Positions 7,809 through 16,076 of a stretch of 41,529 nucleotides of DNA are shown one piece after another. The notes beneath the pieces were generated by a model. It saw only the letters and a list, made by a program, of their open reading frames with translations. It did not search any database and was not told the DNA's origin. This DNA is from Enterococcus pseudoavium NBRC 100491. GTDB taxonomy: Bacteria > Bacillota > Bacilli > Lactobacillales > Enterococcaceae. Made by a program: the position numbers and the translations under genes. The stretch lies in the NCBI RefSeq assembly GCF_001544295.1, contig NZ_BCQF01000024.1, forward strand, positions 1 to 41,529, given 5' to 3'. How positions within the stretch are numbered: the stretch's first letter is position 1; every line of letters begins with the position of its first letter.

Positions 7809-7873
7809 ACAGCTCCTCCTAAATCTTCCGTTTAAAGCAATCCTCGCTGTCACTACGTGCTGAATCGTTTGAA

Positions 7874-9748
7874 TTAGTTTCCTTCAACGATCTCACTCAA
7901 ATATTCCCAGCGGGTCATTTTCTCTTCTAATGTTTGTTCGGTCAGATCAATCTCTTTTTGCAAGTCTTGTAACTTTGTAAAATCATCCCCTTGATGATTC
8001 ATCGCTTCGGTTAATTCATCAATTTTTTCTTCTAATAAAGCAATATCGTCTTCAATACTTTCCCATTCTTTTTGCTCATTGTAGGAAAGTTTTTTCTTAC
8101 GCTCTTTTGGTTGAGGCTTCACCTTTGGACTTTTTTCTTCTTTTACTGGTGTCTGTTGAGCTAAGTAGTCGATGATCGAACCAAAGTATGAAGTAATCTG
8201 CCCGTTTCCTTCAAAAATCAATAATTTTTCAGCTACCTTATCTAAGAAATACCGATCATGAGAAACCGTAATCACTGCACCAGAAAATTCTTGTAAGTAA
8301 TCTTCTAAGACTGTTAAAGTTGCAATGTCCAGATCGTTGGTTGGCTCATCCAACAGCAAAACATTGGGTTGCTGAATCAATAGTTTTAATAAATAGAGGC
8401 GTCGTTTTTCGCCACCAGACAACTTACCTATCAAAGTTCCATGCATAAAGCGTGGAAATAAGAAACGCTCTAAGATTTCAGCTACACTGATTTGTGAGCC
8501 ATCCCGTTGCTTGACTTCCTCAGCCGCTTCTTGCAAATAAGCGATCATCCGTTTATTGGGGTCTAGCGTCTCATTTTGCTGCGTATAATAAGCTAATCGG
8601 ACCGTCTCACCAATTTCCAATACACCGCTGTCCAAAGGCAGTCGTCCCGCTAAAATATTCAATAAAGTCGATTTGCCTGCCCCGTTTTTCCCGGTAATCC
8701 CTAAACGCTCTTTTGTTTGGATTAGTAAATCAAAATGATCTAAAATCTTTTTGCCTTCAATTTGATACGAGGCCTGTTTCAGCTCCAGCACTTTTTTTCC
8801 TAAGCGGGTCGTGGCAATATTCACTTCAAGTTGACCATCAGTTTTGACTTGATGCAGATTTTCCTTCAAATCTTCAAACCGATTGATTCGAGCTTGTTGC
8901 TTAGTAGTTCGAGCTTTTGCTCCCGCTCGCATCCACGCTAATTCTTGCTTATAGAGCTGTTTTCTTTTACCTTCTTGTTCAACCGCCACGCGATCGCGTT
9001 CAGCTTTTTCAACTAAATAAGCCTCATAATTTCCTTGATATTCATATAGTTTACCAAAGGAAAGTTCAAAAATACGATTGGTCACCCGATCCAAGAAATA
9101 ACGATCATGCGTGACCATCAATAAAGAGCCCGGATAGCTTTTCAAATAACTTTCTAACCATTGAATCGCATCATAATCCAAGTGATTGGTTGGTTCATCC
9201 AGTAATAATAAATCAGGTGCATCAATTAGAACTTGCGCTAGCGCCACACGTTTGATTTGTCCACCGGAAAGTTCACTAATTTTTTTATCCAACGTATCAA
9301 TGCCCAATTTATTCAAAATCGCTTTGGCTTCGCTATCTGCCGTCCAAGCATCTTGTTTGTTCATCGCTTCTTCAGCCAATGAAAACTTTCGTTGTACTTC
9401 ACTCGTGTTTTCATTTGCTAATTGCAGCAATGCCTTTTCGTACGCGCGAACGGTTTGCATCAATGGGTTATTTCCTTGAAATATTGCATCTAAAACCAAT
9501 AGTTCGGCTGCAAAATTTTGTTCCTGAGCTAGGTAGCCGATCCGATAATCACTGGCTTTCTCAATCGCCGATAGATCACCATCACCACTATCCTTACCAG
9601 CTAAAATCGTTAATAAACTGGACTTGCCAGTCCCATTGACCCCAATCAAACCGATTCGATCCTTTTCGTGAATCAAAAAAGAGATCCGATCAAATAATGT
9701 TTTATCGCCGAACGTCTTATAAAGTTCTGTAACTTTCAATTCTTTCAT
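7874..9748 (-). CDS. yfmR: ABC-F ATPase, YfmR/Uup type
   Basis: Ribosome-associated ATPase with two ABC domains and no membrane segments. Domain 1 has Walker A GVNGTGKSS (36-44), signature LSGGQ and DEPTNHLD; domain 2 has GKNGAGKST, LSGGEKRR and DEPTNDLD. The linker contains WMRAGAKARTTKQQARINRF, and the C-terminus (about 545-620) is an acidic/basic coiled coil, together the layout of the Uup/YfmR group thought to relieve stalled ribosomes. It is not obviously one of the antibiotic-protection ABC-Fs, which usually lack this tail. 624 residues. ATG 9748 follows GAGGAT. It comes after the marR terminator and is followed by dfrA. Confidence 0.9.
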   Translation of the reverse strand: MKELKVTELYKTFGDKTLFDRISFLIHEKDRIGLIGVNGTGKSSLLTILAGKDSGDGDLSAIEKASDYRIGYLAQEQNFAAELLVLDAIFQGNNPLMQTVRAYEKALLQLANENTSEVQRKFSLAEEAMNKQDAWTADSEAKAILNKLGIDTLDKKISELSGGQIKRVALAQVLIDAPDLLLLDEPTNHLDYDAIQWLESYLKSYPGSLLMVTHDRYFLDRVTNRIFELSFGKLYEYQGNYEAYLVEKAERDRVAVEQEGKRKQLYKQELAWMRAGAKARTTKQQARINRFEDLKENLHQVKTDGQLEVNIATTRLGKKVLELKQASYQIEGKKILDHFDLLIQTKERLGITGKNGAGKSTLLNILAGRLPLDSGVLEIGETVRLAYYTQQNETLDPNKRMIAYLQEAAEEVKQRDGSQISVAEILERFLFPRFMHGTLIGKLSGGEKRRLYLLKLLIQQPNVLLLDEPTNDLDIATLTVLEDYLQEFSGAVITVSHDRYFLDKVAEKLLIFEGNGQITSYFGSIIDYLAQQTPVKEEKSPKVKPQPKERKKKLSYNEQKEWESIEDDIALLEEKIDELTEAMNHQGDDFTKLQDLQKEIDLTEQTLEEKMTRWEYLSEIVEGN

Positions 9749-9785
9749 CTTGAACCATCCTCAAATTTCTCTTTGTCATTGTAAC

Positions 9786-9824
9786 AAAAAAAAGCCGTAA
9801 AGGAAATTTTTCCTTCACAGCTTT
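9786..9824 (-). terminator. marR terminator
   Basis: A nearly perfect 16-bp stem (AAAGCYGTRAAGGAAA paired with its complement) with a 3-base loop and a run of eight or more T on the minus strand, right after the marR stop. Confidence 0.88.
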
Positions 9825-9827
9825 TGG

Positions 9828-10397
9828 TTACCAACTGAAATCATCGAAAGAATGAAAATGGGCATGTCCTCTACCATGGGAGCCACCAAATCCATGGGGA
9901 CCATGACCATGATGATGTCCGCCAGCAAAGTCTCTACCACCACCGAAAAATTCTTCAGCCTCTTCTTCTCCCAATTGATTTTTTAAAGCTTCGCTAAACT
10001 TTTCAACTAAGCGTGACCATTCAGCTTTTTCATCATTGGTAAAATCAGCAAAAAGTTCTTCGCCAAAGTCTGGTGCTTCAGTTACTTTTTCAGCTTCAGC
10101 TTTCCCAAGATCCGTTAATCGAATAATCATTACTCGTCGATCTTCTTCAGAAGCTTCACGAGTGATAAAATTTTTATCCTCAAGTTTTTGTAATAATTCA
10201 CCAACCGACTGAGGACGCATTCCTAAAACAAAGGTCAACTCTTTTTGAGTGATTTCAGGATTCATTTTTAACAGTGCTAAAACACGGCCTTGCCCGCGAT
10301 GAGGACCAAATCCTTGATTTTTTGCCATTTGACGGTGATAGTAACGTCGTAAGTCATGTTGTAATTTCATAAATTGCTCATTCATTTGATTTTCCAT
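9828..10397 (-). CDS. MarR family regulator with a His/Gly-rich C-terminal tail
   Basis: Winged-helix repressor of 189 residues. The DNA-binding part includes ITQKELTFVLGMRPQSVGELLQKLEDKNFI (about 49-78) and the wing REASEEDRRVMIIRLTDLG. After the dimer helices the last 37 residues or so are low complexity, with HHHGHGPHGFGG and GRGHAHFHSF: about ten His, many Gly, several acidic residues. Such a tail could bind a transition metal or heme. The gene's own promoter carries three copies of a GGTACC palindrome, so autoregulation is likely. It is monocistronic, ending at a strong terminator. ATG start with GAGGAGA upstream. Not FabT or AdcR by neighbours or operator. The ligand and regulon are unknown. 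Confidence 0.85.
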   Translation of the reverse strand: MENQMNEQFMKLQHDLRRYYHRQMAKNQGFGPHRGQGRVLALLKMNPEITQKELTFVLGMRPQSVGELLQKLEDKNFITREASEEDRRVMIIRLTDLGKAEAEKVTEAPDFGEELFADFTNDEKAEWSRLVEKFSEALKNQLGEEEAEEFFGGGRDFAGGHHHGHGPHGFGGSHGRGHAHFHSFDDFSW

Positions 10398-10416
10398 TGA
10401 ACTCTCTCCTCTTTGA

Positions 10417-10493
10417 TAAGGTACCTTACAGATATATAATACAGGTACCTTACTAAGAATTCAAGCGTTATTTCGCTTTGTTCAGGTACCTTA
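10417..10493 (-). promoter_or_regulatory. marR promoter with three GGTACCTTA operators
   Basis: Minus-strand promoter: -35 TTGAAT, 17-base spacer, -10 TATTAT. The perfect 12-bp palindrome TAAGGTACCTTA lies at 10417-10428, just past the -10. Two further copies of CAGGTACCTTA lie at 10442-10452, inside the spacer, and at 10483-10493, upstream of the -35. A protein on these sites would block polymerase, so this is the likely binding site of the MarR protein itself. Confidence 0.75.
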
Positions 10494-10525
10494 TCACTTT
10501 CTTTAAATTTTCTAGTTTTGAATAT

Positions 10526-10555
10526 AAAAAAACAAGTATCTTTTCAGATACTTGT
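10526..10555 (-). terminator. Terminator of the unrecognised 150-aa gene
   Basis: Perfect 10-bp stem ACAAGTATCT/AGATACTTGT, 4-base loop, six T on the minus strand. Confidence 0.88.
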
Positions 10556-10562
10556 CTCATGC

Positions 10563-11015
10563 TTAAAAGTGGTTGCTGTACACGTCATCAACATTTTGTG
10601 TTGGATCAATCACAATATATAAACTCTTCGTTTTTTCGGAGACCTTCGTTGATTGATATACGTTGTCTAAGCCTTCGTTATCTTTGTCTTTATATGGGAA
10701 GTAAACAGAATCTGGATGTCCCGAACGATAAATGATTTCCATCCGTTCGATGTCTTCAAATTTACGTGCACGTTCAAACATGCCCATTTCTAAACCGCCT
10801 AGATTAATATCAGACGTTTGAACATGGTCGCCTTCTTGATAAACTTCAATTTTAAAACCGGCACATGGGTGAATTTCTACAAATTCGCTACCATGGATGC
10901 GGCCGAAGCTAGTCGTAATCTGTTTGATCCACAGATCTCCAATATAACGACGATCGATTGTCCAAGTTTCCCCATTGCGGAAAAAGAATTTTAATGCTGT
11001 CATTTCTCTTGCCAT
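10563..11015 (-). CDS. Conserved-looking hypothetical protein, 150 aa
   Basis: I do not recognise this family. The protein is soluble, with no signal peptide or membrane segment, mildly acidic, and rich in aromatic residues. The N-terminus FFFRNGETWTIDRRYIGDLWI and the middle CAGFKIEVYQEGD read as beta strands; a single Cys is present. The start ATG 11015 has GAGGAGA about 8 bases upstream, and a strong terminator follows the stop, so it is very likely a real gene. It comes 74 bases after the thioesterase gene. A 15-bp inverted repeat lies just upstream. Confidence 0.75.
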   Translation of the reverse strand: MAREMTALKFFFRNGETWTIDRRYIGDLWIKQITTSFGRIHGSEFVEIHPCAGFKIEVYQEGDHVQTSDINLGGLEMGMFERARKFEDIERMEIIYRSGHPDSVYFPYKDKDNEGLDNVYQSTKVSEKTKSLYIVIDPTQNVDDVYSNHF

Positions 11016-11038
11016 TCTACATTCTCCTCACTACTAAT

Positions 11039-11053
11039 CTAAACCAAGTTTAG
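11039..11053 (-). promoter_or_regulatory. Inverted repeat before the 150-aa gene
   Basis: CTAAACCAAGTTTAG: 6-bp arms with a 3-base centre, 24 bases before the ATG and next to a possible -10 TATGCT. There is no T-run, so it looks more like an operator than a terminator. Confidence 0.35.
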
Positions 11054-11089
11054 CATACCTTAAGTAAACGGTCACATGTTGTGCTTCTA

Positions 11090-11449
11090 TTACAATTTTG
11101 CCAAAAAGGCAGTTTTATCGACAATTACACGCTGATGACTTGCTTGACCGATCAATTGATCCTTGTCATAGGCCTCTATGGAAAAAGAAATCTTTTTCCC
11201 ATCCTCTTCGACAATTTCCGCTATCACGGTGACCTCTGCGCCAACCGTCGTAGGAGCTAAGTGTTTGAGATTCATTTTGAATCCTACACTGGTCTGTTCA
11301 GCCACCAGTTCAGCAGACAATAAAAGTTTGCTACAGTTTTCCATCATCGCAACTAGCGCCGGGGTAGCTAAAACTTCTAAATCGCCCGATCCCATCGCCT
11401 GTGCCGTCTGATCTGTTCCAACTTGATAATCCTTTGTTAGCTTTTTCAT
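11090..11449 (-). CDS. Hotdog-fold thioesterase of the FlK type
   Basis: Small cytosolic acyl-CoA thioesterase-like protein, 119 residues. The catalytic triad of fluoroacetyl-CoA thioesterase FlK (Thr, Glu, His spaced 8 and 26) is matched by Thr29 in ATPALVAMME, Glu37 and His63 in LKHLAP. Family members in firmicutes are mostly uncharacterised and are unlikely to act on fluoroacetate; another acyl-CoA is expected. It starts 29 bases after the end of cca and is probably in the mazG-cca operon. Confidence 0.82.
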   Translation of the reverse strand: MKKLTKDYQVGTDQTAQAMGSGDLEVLATPALVAMMENCSKLLLSAELVAEQTSVGFKMNLKHLAPTTVGAEVTVIAEIVEEDGKKISFSIEAYDKDQLIGQASHQRVIVDKTAFLAKL

Positions 11450-11478
11450 AGAGGTGCCCTCTTTCTTTACTTAGATTC

Positions 11479-12708
11479 TCAACTATTGAATAAAGAACTA
11501 TTCGCTTTTAAAAATTGATCGGCAAACGCCAAAAGCTCAGCCTTTTCATTTTTCAAGCGACCTTCCACGACTTCTTGCTCTAACGTATGGAGCGTCTCAC
11601 TGATCCACGGGCCGCGCCGATAAGTAAAATGTTCCATCACTTCGTTGCCTTTTACGGCTAACTCTTTCAATGAATGAATCGGTAAATACTGATAAAGCAG
11701 TCGAATCTTTGCTAAATTCGGCTCACGGTCAAAATAATACAATAAATACTCCACCGAAAGTGCTAATTCCCGACCTAATTGATATAAGCTCCAGTTATCC
11801 CATTCAGCTTTTAAACGGAATCGCAAAGCTGGCACCATTTGAGTCACTTCTTTGATTAATTGATTCGAACACTTCCATTCCTTCATCAGATTACGAATGT
11901 CAGAAATCGTTAGCTCCAACATCGTCATCAACAAGGTCCAAGCTTGACGCTCTGTCGGAATCGCTGGCCCGTGAAGTTCAGCAAAGTTTAATAATGCTTC
12001 ACCGTAATTTCGTAATCCTGGACAATAAATATAGCATTCTGACTCCACAAAAGAACGTAGTCCCGCCGATCTAAAGGAGCCCATCATAAATTTGACAAAT
12101 TCCACATTGATTCGCTCCACTGAAATCTTTGCCAGTAAAGAATGATATTCTTGGATTGCCTCAAAGGTGTTCGGTTCCAATGTAAAACCTAAATGACTAA
12201 CAAACCGCAAGGCCCGCATCATTCGCAGAGCATCTTCATGAAAGCGCTCATAGGGGTTGCCTACCGCTCGTAAAACCTTATTACGTAGATCCTCCAATCC
12301 ATCAAACAAATCAATTACTGTACCATCAATTCCGACAGCTAAGGCATTGATAGTAAAATCACGACGTTTTAAATCCTCTTTTAGCGAACGCACAAATTCT
12401 ACGTGATCTGGCCGACGATAATCTTGATACGTAGACTCGGTCCGAAAGGTGGTTACTTCATAGGTTGCTTCTTTAGTGATTACCATCACTGTTCCATGGT
12501 CAATCCCCACATCAATCGTGCGGTGAAATAATTCTTTTACTTCAGCAGGAAAGGCGCTAGTTGCAATGTCCACATCATGGATCGGTTTATTCAACAAAAT
12601 ATCACGAACACTGCCTCCCACGTAGTAGGCCTCATAACCAGCGCTTTGTAATTTACGCAGAATTGGCATCGCTCCTTGAAATTCTAACGGAAATGCTTCT
12701 AACTTCAT
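11479..12708 (-). CDS. cca: CCA tRNA nucleotidyltransferase
   Basis: Adds or repairs the 3' CCA of tRNAs without a template. Class II enzyme, 409 residues: YYVGGSVRDILL (29-40), the metal-binding Asp45 and Asp47 in HDVDIAT, RRDFTINALAV, EDALRMMRALRF and ERINVEF. The C-terminal neck and body regions follow the Bacillus pattern. The ATG overlaps the mazG stop (ATGA), so translation is coupled. Confidence 0.95.
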   Translation of the reverse strand: MKLEAFPLEFQGAMPILRKLQSAGYEAYYVGGSVRDILLNKPIHDVDIATSAFPAEVKELFHRTIDVGIDHGTVMVITKEATYEVTTFRTESTYQDYRRPDHVEFVRSLKEDLKRRDFTINALAVGIDGTVIDLFDGLEDLRNKVLRAVGNPYERFHEDALRMMRALRFVSHLGFTLEPNTFEAIQEYHSLLAKISVERINVEFVKFMMGSFRSAGLRSFVESECYIYCPGLRNYGEALLNFAELHGPAIPTERQAWTLLMTMLELTISDIRNLMKEWKCSNQLIKEVTQMVPALRFRLKAEWDNWSLYQLGRELALSVEYLLYYFDREPNLAKIRLLYQYLPIHSLKELAVKGNEVMEHFTYRRGPWISETLHTLEQEVVEGRLKNEKAELLAFADQFLKANSSLFNS

Positions 12709-13055
12709 GCTTCATCACCTGCTGTCAGTCCATCTTTTCGCTCAAAACGAAAACGATCGCGTTGATTAAATTTTTCCATATTTTGATTAAAGACTTCCGT
12801 CAAATCAATTCCTAAAGAATTTGCCATAATAATCGTGACAAAAAGCACATCACCCAGCTCTTCAGCCACTGTATTCGTCTTTTCACTGGCTTTTTTAGTT
12901 TTTTCCCCATAATAATGATTGACTTCGCGAGCCAATTCACCGACTTCTTCCGTTAAACGAGCCATTTGACCCAACGGCGAAAAATAACCAGCTTTAAATT
13001 GTTGGATATAATCATCAACTTCTTGCTGCATGATTTTCATTGTCTTTTCATTCAT
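12705..13055 (-). CDS. MazG-like nucleotide pyrophosphohydrolase
   Basis: Probable house-cleaning enzyme that hydrolyses non-canonical nucleoside triphosphates. 116 residues. The metal-binding helices are visible: LTEEVGELAREVNH and AEELGDVLFVTIIMAN, the EExxE and ExxD pattern. The best start is ATG 13055, with GAGGTGG upstream; a TTG one codon earlier is less likely. It resembles B. subtilis YpjD, which also sits near cca. First gene of the mazG-cca-thioesterase unit. Confidence 0.88.
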   Translation of the reverse strand: MNEKTMKIMQQEVDDYIQQFKAGYFSPLGQMARLTEEVGELAREVNHYYGEKTKKASEKTNTVAEELGDVLFVTIIMANSLGIDLTEVFNQNMEKFNQRDRFRFERKDGLTAGDEA

Positions 13056-13336
13056 CAAACCACCTCAAACCTATCTTATCAAAAAACAGATTTGTTTCCT
13101 ATCATGTTGTTGTAACTATCTGTAATTCATGCTATGTTGGTTGAGGATGAATTTTGTGAATTCTATTTTTTTATTTGTCGAATTCCGATGAATTTAACAG
13201 TAATTATAGTCAGAAATACGCACTCGCTATTTTTGGCTTTCGGCGGAATTTCACAACGTTTCATACGTTCGTTTGTTAGGGCTTTTTTATAGCTTGCGAA
13301 GCACGTATTGTATTCTATCAATTTAGGAGGTGTCAT
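13056..13336. other. Divergent intergenic region mazG/yitT
   Basis: 281 bases with no gene, holding the promoters for mazG (left) and yitT (right). GAATTC occurs twice with GAATTT nearby in a loosely symmetric pattern (13148-13194). I cannot place a convincing promoter for either side. Confidence 0.4.
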
Positions 13337-14227
13337 ATGGAAACAACTATGGCAACGCGAATCAAAGAAATTTCATTTATTATCGTAGGAACAGCGATTT
13401 ATGCATTTGGTCTCGTTTATTTAAATATTGCCAATCATTTGGCAGAAGGTGGAGTGACGGGTATTACCTTGATTATTCGTGCTTTATTTGGCATTGACCC
13501 AGCTTACACTACCCTGCTGATTAATATCCCATTGATTTTAATTGGCGGAAAAATTTTGGGGAAACGTTCTTTCTACTATACAATTTTAGGAACTGTTTGC
13601 TTGTCGGTCTTTTTATGGATCTGGCAAAGAATTCCTCTACAAATTAATTTAGATCATGATCTATTTATTGTCTCTATTTTAGCTGGATTATTTGCTGGCT
13701 TCGGTAGCGGCTTAGTTTATCGCAACGGCGGAACAACTGGTGGTGCGGACGTGATTGCGCGAATTCTCGAGCAAAAGATCGGCTTTACCATGGGTAAGTC
13801 ACTCTTAGTTTTTGATATTGTCGTTTTACTTTGCTCACTGACTTATTTAGATTTGAAACGAATGATGTATACTTTGATCGTCTCCTTTGTTTTCAGCAAA
13901 GTAGTTGATATGCTTTCCTCTGGTGGGTACGCTGCTAAGGGTGTCATGATCATCTCAAATGAAAGTAATGTAATCGCCGAATTATTGATGTCTCACCTAG
14001 AACGTGGGGTTACTTATCTTCATGGCGAAGGCGGCTTCTCTTCTGAAGTAAAACGAATTGTTTACATCGTAGTTTCCCAACAAGAAATCAATGAAGTCAA
14101 AAAGATTGTACACTCCGTTGATGAAAAAGCATTTATCCTAATCAGCAATGTTCATGATGTCGAGGGAGAAGGTTTCACTTACCTCAGACCTCAGCGGCGA
14201 CGTTTTACGTTAAAACGAAGTAGTTAA
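13337..14227 (+). CDS. YitT family membrane protein
   Basis: Integral membrane protein of 296 residues. The first 200 residues contain five or six hydrophobic helices and the conserved loop NGGTTGGADVIARIL; the last 90 form the cytosolic DUF2179 domain (ISNESNVIAELLMSHLERGVTYLHGEGGF). Transport substrate is unknown for the family. TTAGGAGGTGTCAT precedes ATG 13337, a strong ribosome site that decides the start. A single-gene unit ended by a bidirectional terminator shared with ypiB. Confidence 0.9.
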   Translation: METTMATRIKEISFIIVGTAIYAFGLVYLNIANHLAEGGVTGITLIIRALFGIDPAYTTLLINIPLILIGGKILGKRSFYYTILGTVCLSVFLWIWQRIPLQINLDHDLFIVSILAGLFAGFGSGLVYRNGGTTGGADVIARILEQKIGFTMGKSLLVFDIVVLLCSLTYLDLKRMMYTLIVSFVFSKVVDMLSSGGYAAKGVMIISNESNVIAELLMSHLERGVTYLHGEGGFSSEVKRIVYIVVSQQEINEVKKIVHSVDEKAFILISNVHDVEGEGFTYLRPQRRRFTLKRSS

Positions 14228-14272
14228 AAAACCAGCACCAAGACATTAATTTTGTCTTGGTGCTGGTTTTTT
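14226..14272. terminator. Bidirectional terminator yitT/ypiB
   Basis: About 20-bp stem whose arms are A-run plus CCAGCACCAAGACA and the complement, flanked by six A and six T. It serves yitT on the plus strand and ypiB on the minus strand and touches the ypiB stop. Confidence 0.92.
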
Positions 14273-14816
14273 ATTCGTATAAAGCCAATTTCAAGCGGCT
14301 CAATTCATCAGATAAAGTTAAGAACGCTTCTTTATCACCGGCTTCTAAGGCCAAATCAATTTGTTTTTTCAGCAAATTGATTTGAGCTTCTTGTTCTTGC
14401 TGCTTCAAAAAATTTTCAACTTCGGAAACAATTTCTTGACTGACCGTGTCATTCCATGAAAGCGCAGGATTGTCTTCAAGCACCGATAAATACTGGGCAT
14501 TTTGCCAAGAATTGGGGAAAATACATTCTAGATACAAAGGTTGCTGCCAATGCAGACGAATCTCATGAAAAATTTGATCACTATTTGAAAATTGATGTCC
14601 TTCTATTGAAAACACCATCGCTTCTTCCCGTTGACTGATATCGCGAAAGACCAGTCCCCGCTTTGTTTCCAAGGCTTGCTCGACGATATGAACATTCCGT
14701 AAAATCGCCTCGTGATTAATTAAATAGTTCAAAATCCAAATTACTTCTCGCCGTTGAAAACTTACATTGTTAATCAACCACACGAGAAATTCACGCTTTT
14801 CAGCTACATCGATCAT
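14271..14816 (-). CDS. ypiB: YpiB/ReoY family protein (UPF0302)
   Basis: 181-residue cytosolic protein with the family opening REFLVWLINNVSFQRREVIWILNYL-like helix and the middle RGLVFRDIS. In Listeria the orthologue ReoY is needed for ClpCP-dependent breakdown of MurA, the first enzyme of peptidoglycan synthesis, so this gene probably tunes wall synthesis. The C-terminal 45 residues are a Gln/Glu-rich coiled coil. It lies 12 bases after ypiA and shares its transcript. Confidence 0.9.
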   Translation of the reverse strand: MIDVAEKREFLVWLINNVSFQRREVIWILNYLINHEAILRNVHIVEQALETKRGLVFRDISQREEAMVFSIEGHQFSNSDQIFHEIRLHWQQPLYLECIFPNSWQNAQYLSVLEDNPALSWNDTVSQEIVSEVENFLKQQEQEAQINLLKKQIDLALEAGDKEAFLTLSDELSRLKLALYE

Positions 14817-14828
14817 TTTCTCACCTCT

Positions 14829-16076
14829 CTACTCTTCTAGTAAGGATTGTACTTCCAAGTCCCCCGGTTCCTGCTGTAAATAATTTGTTAAAACAGTCCG
14901 CGCCATTTCTAATTGACCGTCTTCTCTTAAAAATAGACCATATGCTTTTAAGAAATCCGGCTCATGTGCCAAGTCTTCATAAGCTTGTTTGTAATACGTC
15001 CGCGCCGCATCAAAATCTTCTAATTCATTATAGGCCTGAGCCAAATTCCAAGCAGCATAAGGATTGCCCTCTTCATCCATCTGGCTAATCATTTCAATCG
15101 CCTTGTCTGGCTTGTCCTCATTTAGATAGAGGTTACTCAAAGTTAATAACGTTTCATCTGTCTTATCACCTGTTTCAAGTGCTTGTAACAATAGTTCTTC
15201 TGCCTTCTGACTGTCTCGCAAGCGATACGCAATTTCTGAAGCCAAATGTAGCAATTCGACTTGATAAGGATTTTCTTTGATTCCTGCCTCAGCAGTTTGT
15301 AAGGCCTCTTCTAAAAGTTCCTCTTCCTTCAGACTATCAGCCAAGTAGTAGTAGCCACTTTGATATTCTGGATCAAGCGTAATGACTTCTTGCAAATAAT
15401 TAATCGCCTTTTGATGATCATGCAGCTGGTAATAAGTAAAACCTAATTGGAACAACCGATCGGAAGTATGTTCTTTTTCCAAAGACCGTTCTAAGAAAGG
15501 AAGCGCTTCTTCAAAACCTCCCAACATACTATAAGCAGAACCAATCCGTTCATCGATGGAGATAGTGGCAATTTCATCAATTCCGTCTTTTTGTAGCTGA
15601 CTGTACTCATTGATTGCCTCACCTAATTGATTATTCGAAAAATGCAGTTCTGCTAACGCAAAGGTAATCAGTGGTTCTTCTGGCGCCAATGTTTTCGCTT
15701 GTAATAATTTGGCTTCACTTACTTCAGGAATCCCTAAAACTTGATACAAGTCGGCGGTGATTAGCAAGCTCTCTAAATAACTTTCACTCGCTGGATCAAT
15801 TTTTTCTAAATATTCAAAGGCACCGTCAATATCATCATCTTCAATCGCAATCTCTGCTAATGAAAGATAAAATACGTCTTCAGCTGGAAAATCAGCCACC
15901 AGTTTTTCTAAAATCCGCTTTGCTTCCTCTAAAAAGCCTAATCCCTTCAATTCCTCCGCTAAACTAGCCAGCATTTCTGACTCGTCTTTTTTTAGCGCTT
16001 CTTCAAACATTAAATTTGCTTCTGTTAAATCCTCAGCCTTCAAAGCGGCCAGCATTTTTTCACTATAACTTGACAT
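14829..16076 (-). CDS. ypiA: TPR repeat protein YpiA
   Basis: 415 acidic residues made of about twelve tetratricopeptide repeats; examples are the units ending in A..Y..LG....A...L (AYSMLGGFEEALPFLERSL, TYYQLHDHQKAINYLQEVI). No membrane segment. A scaffold for protein contacts is expected. The pairing ypiA-ypiB is conserved in firmicutes and links it to control of wall synthesis or proteolysis. Its ATG directly follows the TAA of the upstream gene, and its ribosome site AGAGGAG lies inside that gene, so the two are translationally coupled. Confidence 0.9.
   Translation of the reverse strand: MSSYSEKMLAALKAEDLTEANLMFEEALKKDESEMLASLAEELKGLGFLEEAKRILEKLVADFPAEDVFYLSLAEIAIEDDDIDGAFEYLEKIDPASESYLESLLITADLYQVLGIPEVSEAKLLQAKTLAPEEPLITFALAELHFSNNQLGEAINEYSQLQKDGIDEIATISIDERIGSAYSMLGGFEEALPFLERSLEKEHTSDRLFQLGFTYYQLHDHQKAINYLQEVITLDPEYQSGYYYLADSLKEEELLEEALQTAEAGIKENPYQVELLHLASEIAYRLRDSQKAEELLLQALETGDKTDETLLTLSNLYLNEDKPDKAIEMISQMDEEGNPYAAWNLAQAYNELEDFDAARTYYKQAYEDLAHEPDFLKAYGLFLREDGQLEMARTVLTNYLQQEPGDLEVQSLLEE

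Noticed and set aside
9828-10397. The MarR protein as FabT or AdcR
   Set aside because: No fatty acid or zinc uptake genes nearby, and the GGTACCTTA operators do not resemble those boxes.
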